Of a DNA stretch of 7,653 nt, positions 5,493-7,653 are shown piece after piece. The stretch's first letter is position 1; each line of letters opens with the position of its first letter. The DNA comes from Desulfatirhabdium butyrativorans (GTDB taxonomy: Bacteria; Desulfobacterota; Desulfobacteria; Desulfobacterales; DYRK01). A program made the position numbers and the translations under genes. The notes below the pieces were generated by a model. That model saw only the letters and a list, made by a program, of their open reading frames with translations, ran no database searches and was not told where the DNA came from. The stretch lies in assembly GCA_020718785.1 (NCBI GenBank), contig DYRK01000153.1, positions 3,709 to 11,361 of the forward strand. Reading direction: 5' to 3'.

Positions 5493-5798
5493 TCAGGGAC
5501 AAAGCGGTTTGGCATCTTTCAGTCCGCTCAGATATTCAATCACCTTTGCCGCTTCGGCTTCGTCCAATTTTGCGCCGCGTTCCTTCATCCGGTCAACGAT
5601 TTTCTTCCATTCTTTGGCATCTGCCTTGCCGATTTCGGAACAGGTCCGTTTTACATCGTGGCATTCCACGCATTTCGCTTTGATAACAGAGGCAACATCT
5701 TCTTTTTACACAGCTTTCTCATCGGCAGAAAAGAGAGCCGGAACACATATAGCGGCAAGAAAGACCGCTGCCAATACTGCAACTATCTGTTTTTTCAT
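5493..5798 (-). pseudogene. Small monoheme cytochrome c gene interrupted by one in-frame TAA
   Basis: Starting at the ATG at 5798, 30 codons encode a good Sec signal peptide (MKKQ, a hydrophobic core, then a likely cut near FSA-DE). Codon 31 is TAA (5706-5708). In the same frame, with no shift, 70 more codons give a complete small cytochrome c: CVECH haem motif at 43-47, W64, probable axial M71 in IVDRMKERGA, a C-terminal helix EAAKVIEYL (about 82-90), then TGA. Total length (~101 residues) suits a class I monoheme cytochrome. No start codon lies between the TAA and the haem motif, so the downstream half could not be exported alone. A single base change such as AAA to TAA would explain it. 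A sequencing error or natural readthrough are alternatives. Confidence 0.75.
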
Positions 5799-5831
5799 AC
5801 GCTTGATCTCGTTAATTTCAGGTTGATGTCT

Positions 5832-5852
5832 GAGTGTGTGAAAAACACACTC
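5832..5852. repeat. Hairpin with GAAAA loop in the leader of the interrupted cytochrome gene
   Basis: GAGTGTGT (5832-5839) pairs perfectly with ACACACTC (5845-5852) around loop GAAAA. It lies between the proposed minus-strand promoter and the cytochrome start, so it would be in the 5' leader of that mRNA, ending 34 bases before the ATG. It may stabilise the transcript or be another member of the GAAA-loop hairpin set. Confidence 0.5.
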
Positions 5853-5867
5853 TCTTATGTTTCGATA

Positions 5868-5894
5868 TTTATCTGTTAATGAAACAATTGTCAA
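5868..5894 (-). promoter_or_regulatory. Possible sigma70-type promoter for the interrupted cytochrome gene
   Basis: On the minus strand a perfect TTGACA (plus 5889-5894) is followed after 15 bases by GATAAA (plus 5868-5873), a four-of-six match to the -10 consensus. The spacing is shorter than ideal. Transcription would start near 5861, giving a leader of about 60 bases that contains the hairpin at 5832-5852. Confidence 0.35.
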
Positions 5895-5962
5895 TGTTTT
5901 GCTTTTAAAAATATGGTCTGATTTTTTTTATGTTGATATCGCTATGAGTTACGCAGTTACAG

Positions 5963-5983
5963 TGCAAAAATTTCATTTTTGCA
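5963..5983. repeat. AT-rich hairpin in the divergent intergenic region
   Basis: TGCAAAAA (5963-5970) pairs perfectly with TTTTTGCA (5976-5983) around loop TTTCA. It stands between the two outward-facing promoter candidates. The symmetry would suit either a dimeric regulator binding site or a hairpin of the TTTC-loop type seen elsewhere in the window. Apart from this, the two promoters and the leader hairpin, the stretch 5799-6157 contains no gene I can support. Confidence 0.45.
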
Positions 5984-6049
5984 TTCCGGAACCTGCCTGC
6001 TGTCCGGCATTAGGAAATACGGAAAACATATTCTTTTTCCAAAATCCTG

Positions 6050-6078
6050 TTGACAAACAGATTCAACTATTATATACT
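6050..6078 (+). promoter_or_regulatory. Sigma70-type promoter for the gene starting at 6158
   Basis: TTGACA at 6050-6055 and TATACT at 6073-6078 are separated by exactly 17 bases, a near-consensus housekeeping promoter. Transcription would begin near 6085, leaving a leader of about 73 bases before the strong AAGGAGGG site at 6146-6153 and the ATG at 6158. Confidence 0.75.
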
Positions 6079-6157
6079 GTTCAGAAAGTCGGCTGTTGAA
6101 AATTCGACCCGCGTTTATATGTTAAAAAAATGCAAAAGACACTTCAAGGAGGGAGCT

Positions 6158-7653
6158 ATGTCATCCAAAGCGCAATTCATAGAAGATAAAAACGTCATCG
6201 TTTATGAACATCTTGTCGTGAATGAAAAAGTTCTTACAAGTATTGCAAACCACTTGGCAACTCCTCATAATCCCCAAGCAAGGCAGGAAATGGACACCAA
6301 GCTTGCTTCGCTTATCGAAGAGGTTGAAAAGAAATATGACAGGCCTGACCTCAAGGAGCAAATCAAGCTGATTTATCTCTTTCTCATGGAAGGAACGAGG
6401 GGTTTAGTTACCGGAACTTTGCGTGAACGCAATCAGGAAGAAAAAATCAAAGAAGCTTTTGACAAATATAAAAGCTGGACTTCCGACTTTCCGGAAGTCA
6501 AGGTTCTGGGAATTGAGGAATTGGGAGAAATTCTTACAAGGGTTGAAATCAACAATGCCAACCTGAAGCATCAGGATTTTCTGCTCGGTGAAAACAAAAA
6601 ATGGGGATATGATACGCCTAAAATCGCTTCTGCTTTTATTCAACTGGCAAGGCGCAAATACGAGCGTCAGGAAATGTTCATACGTCTTGATAATGACGTT
6701 GAACCTCACGGCCAAGGTATCAAATACCTGAAAGGTGTGTATTATGATCTGATAACCGATTCCAAAAACAGGCAATTCTGTTTCTCGTGGAATTATTTCT
6801 CAGAGCCGGTCACCCAAAGTCATCCGATACAAGGACCGAGCTATGACAAGCTTTTCAATCATTTTGTGAATTCCTATTCCATAAGAGTTACCTTTTTCGG
6901 CGATCCTTCCTGTTTATGCCAATACGGGCATGATCTGATGACCGGGAAGCTTTTCTGCACAGATAGAGCAACGCCGGATGACGCATGTAACACGCCGTGC
7001 AGACTGAACATTATCCACACCAAGTTTTTTATTGATCTGTTTCAGGCGGGAAAATGGGGATCGAATCTCAAAGACCCGATTTCAGGCGCGGGGCTGTGTT
7101 TCAGCGCGGATTCCCTCAAAGCCATACCGCCCTGGTGCAATACCGATGAAATGATCACATGGATTGACGACATGGCAAAATTCGAGATGATGAAGATTTA
7201 TTACGGTTCGGATTTCGAAGATAAAAAAGCCCTTCTTTCGGATCATTATATCACAGGCTTTCCGCAAGACCGTCATCCCAAGCCCTTTGATCACGGAAAT
7301 GTGAAATGGGCGGTCAATGTGTATGCAGACCGGCTGCTTATGGGCTGTATTTTTGCTTTTGCGCTCAATCCGGCAAAATACGATCCGGCATTCAAGCAAG
7401 GATATGCCCATATTCTCAGGGAAAAAGAATACGGCGCAGCAATCGAGCAATGGACGCGGATCAGAGACGTCTTGTTCAACTCGGCTCAAAACCATATCCG
7501 CATGGTGCTTCAGGATTGGTATTACTATTTCTGTGAAAAATCAAATCCTGCACCTACGGGCTATATCCCTTCCGCTCATGTTCCGCATGGATTTGTTCCC
7601 GTACCGGCAAATCATTTTTTCAATGCTTATGTGATCAAACAACTGCTTTTGCT
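6158..7653 (+). CDS. Large conserved-looking protein of unknown function, possibly GT-A glycosyltransferase-like (3' end outside window)
   Basis: The frame runs 498 codons from ATG 6158 to the window edge without a stop. AAGGAGGG (6146-6153) selects this ATG over an in-frame ATG at 6119. There is no signal peptide or membrane segment, so the protein is probably cytoplasmic. The first ~150 residues are charged and helical. The next part has features reminiscent of GT-A glycosyltransferases: RLDNDVEP with D178-x-D180 after a strand, FCFSWNYF (207-214), then GAGLCFSADSL (310-320) and a W335-I-D337-D338 acidic site. A cysteine-rich loop (C252, C254, C267, C277, C281) lies between and might bind a metal. 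The C-terminal part is helical with aromatic-rich QDWYYYF (452-458). I do not recognise the family with confidence; the glycosyltransferase reading is inference from motifs. Confidence 0.6.
   Translation, partial: MSSKAQFIEDKNVIVYEHLVVNEKVLTSIANHLATPHNPQARQEMDTKLASLIEEVEKKYDRPDLKEQIKLIYLFLMEGTRGLVTGTLRERNQEEKIKEAFDKYKSWTSDFPEVKVLGIEELGEILTRVEINNANLKHQDFLLGENKKWGYDTPKIASAFIQLARRKYERQEMFIRLDNDVEPHGQGIKYLKGVYYDLITDSKNRQFCFSWNYFSEPVTQSHPIQGPSYDKLFNHFVNSYSIRVTFFGDPSCLCQYGHDLMTGKLFCTDRATPDDACNTPCRLNIIHTKFFIDLFQAGKWGSNLKDPISGAGLCFSADSLKAIPPWCNTDEMITWIDDMAKFEMMKIYYGSDFEDKKALLSDHYITGFPQDRHPKPFDHGNVKWAVNVYADRLLMGCIFAFALNPAKYDPAFKQGYAHILREKEYGAAIEQWTRIRDVLFNSAQNHIRMVLQDWYYYFCEKSNPAPTGYIPSAHVPHGFVPVPANHFFNAYVIKQLLL

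Noticed and set aside
3279..5708. Recoded stop codons: three minus-strand genes continue in frame after a TAA or TGA
   Set aside because: galE, the STAS-like protein and the haem-binding cytochrome end where their families end, and their stops include both TAA and TGA. Only the cytochrome c at 5493-5798 is interrupted internally. A changed genetic code is not needed; separate local explanations fit better.
5399..5879. Several plus-strand open frames opposite the cytochrome genes
   Set aside because: They run antisense to convincing cytochrome coding sequence, lack ribosome binding sites, and their translations show no recognisable motifs.
5857..6099. Plus-strand 80-codon open frame in the divergent region
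   Set aside because: It would cover both promoter candidates and the hairpin, lacks a ribosome binding site, and its product looks random.
6119..6157. Upstream in-frame ATG as the start of the last gene, or a leader peptide
   Set aside because: No ribosome binding site precedes 6119, whereas AAGGAGGG lies five to seven bases before the ATG at 6158.
1..7653. CRISPR array, tRNA, rRNA, riboswitch or full transposase gene
   Set aside because: No spaced direct repeats, tRNA-like cloverleaf, rRNA segment, recognised aptamer or transposase reading frame was seen on either strand.

Overview
The window looks like a piece of chromosome from a Gram-negative, probably anaerobic or respiring bacterium. 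It has moderate GC (mid-40s per cent by eye), densely packed genes with strong AGGAGG-type ribosome binding sites, c-type cytochrome genes with export signals, a SPOR-domain cell-envelope protein, and molybdenum-cofactor machinery. The reductase at 1739 resembles enzymes known from anaerobes such as Geobacter and syntrophic bacteria. I cannot name the phylum from this sequence alone.

Left part (1-2611, + strand): the end of a SPOR-domain protein, then mobB and an HD-domain phosphohydrolase that overlap by ATGA and are probably co-translated, then a beta-hydroxyacid dehydrogenase of the glyoxylate/succinic-semialdehyde reductase type. Middle left (2612-3128, + strand): a 10-bp inverted repeat, then a VapB-like antitoxin whose PIN-domain toxin gene survives only as its first ~22 codons and runs into a palindromic repeat. 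Middle right (3108-5798, - strand): an inferred monoheme cytochrome c gene split by one in-frame TAA, a haem-binding-domain cytochrome, a 29-codon remnant of a lost gene, galE, and a small STAS/SpoIIAA-like protein followed by an open hydrophobic stretch. Right part (5799-7653): a divergent regulatory region with a good sigma70-type promoter, then a long unfinished gene of unknown function with some resemblance to GT-A glycosyltransferases.

The most notable feature is the intergenic DNA. Short paired palindromes with an A/T tract between them recur in three places, each next to a broken or shortened gene. The one at 4706-4826 carries a 10-bp direct repeat on both sides, one copy of which is the ribosome binding site of galE. 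Removing the element and one copy of the repeat restores an upstream reading frame that would end in an ATGA overlap with galE. This looks like insertion of a small MITE-like element into a former operon. Several of the other hairpins keep a GAAA/TTTC-type loop while their stems differ in sequence, which hints at a family under structural rather than sequence constraint.
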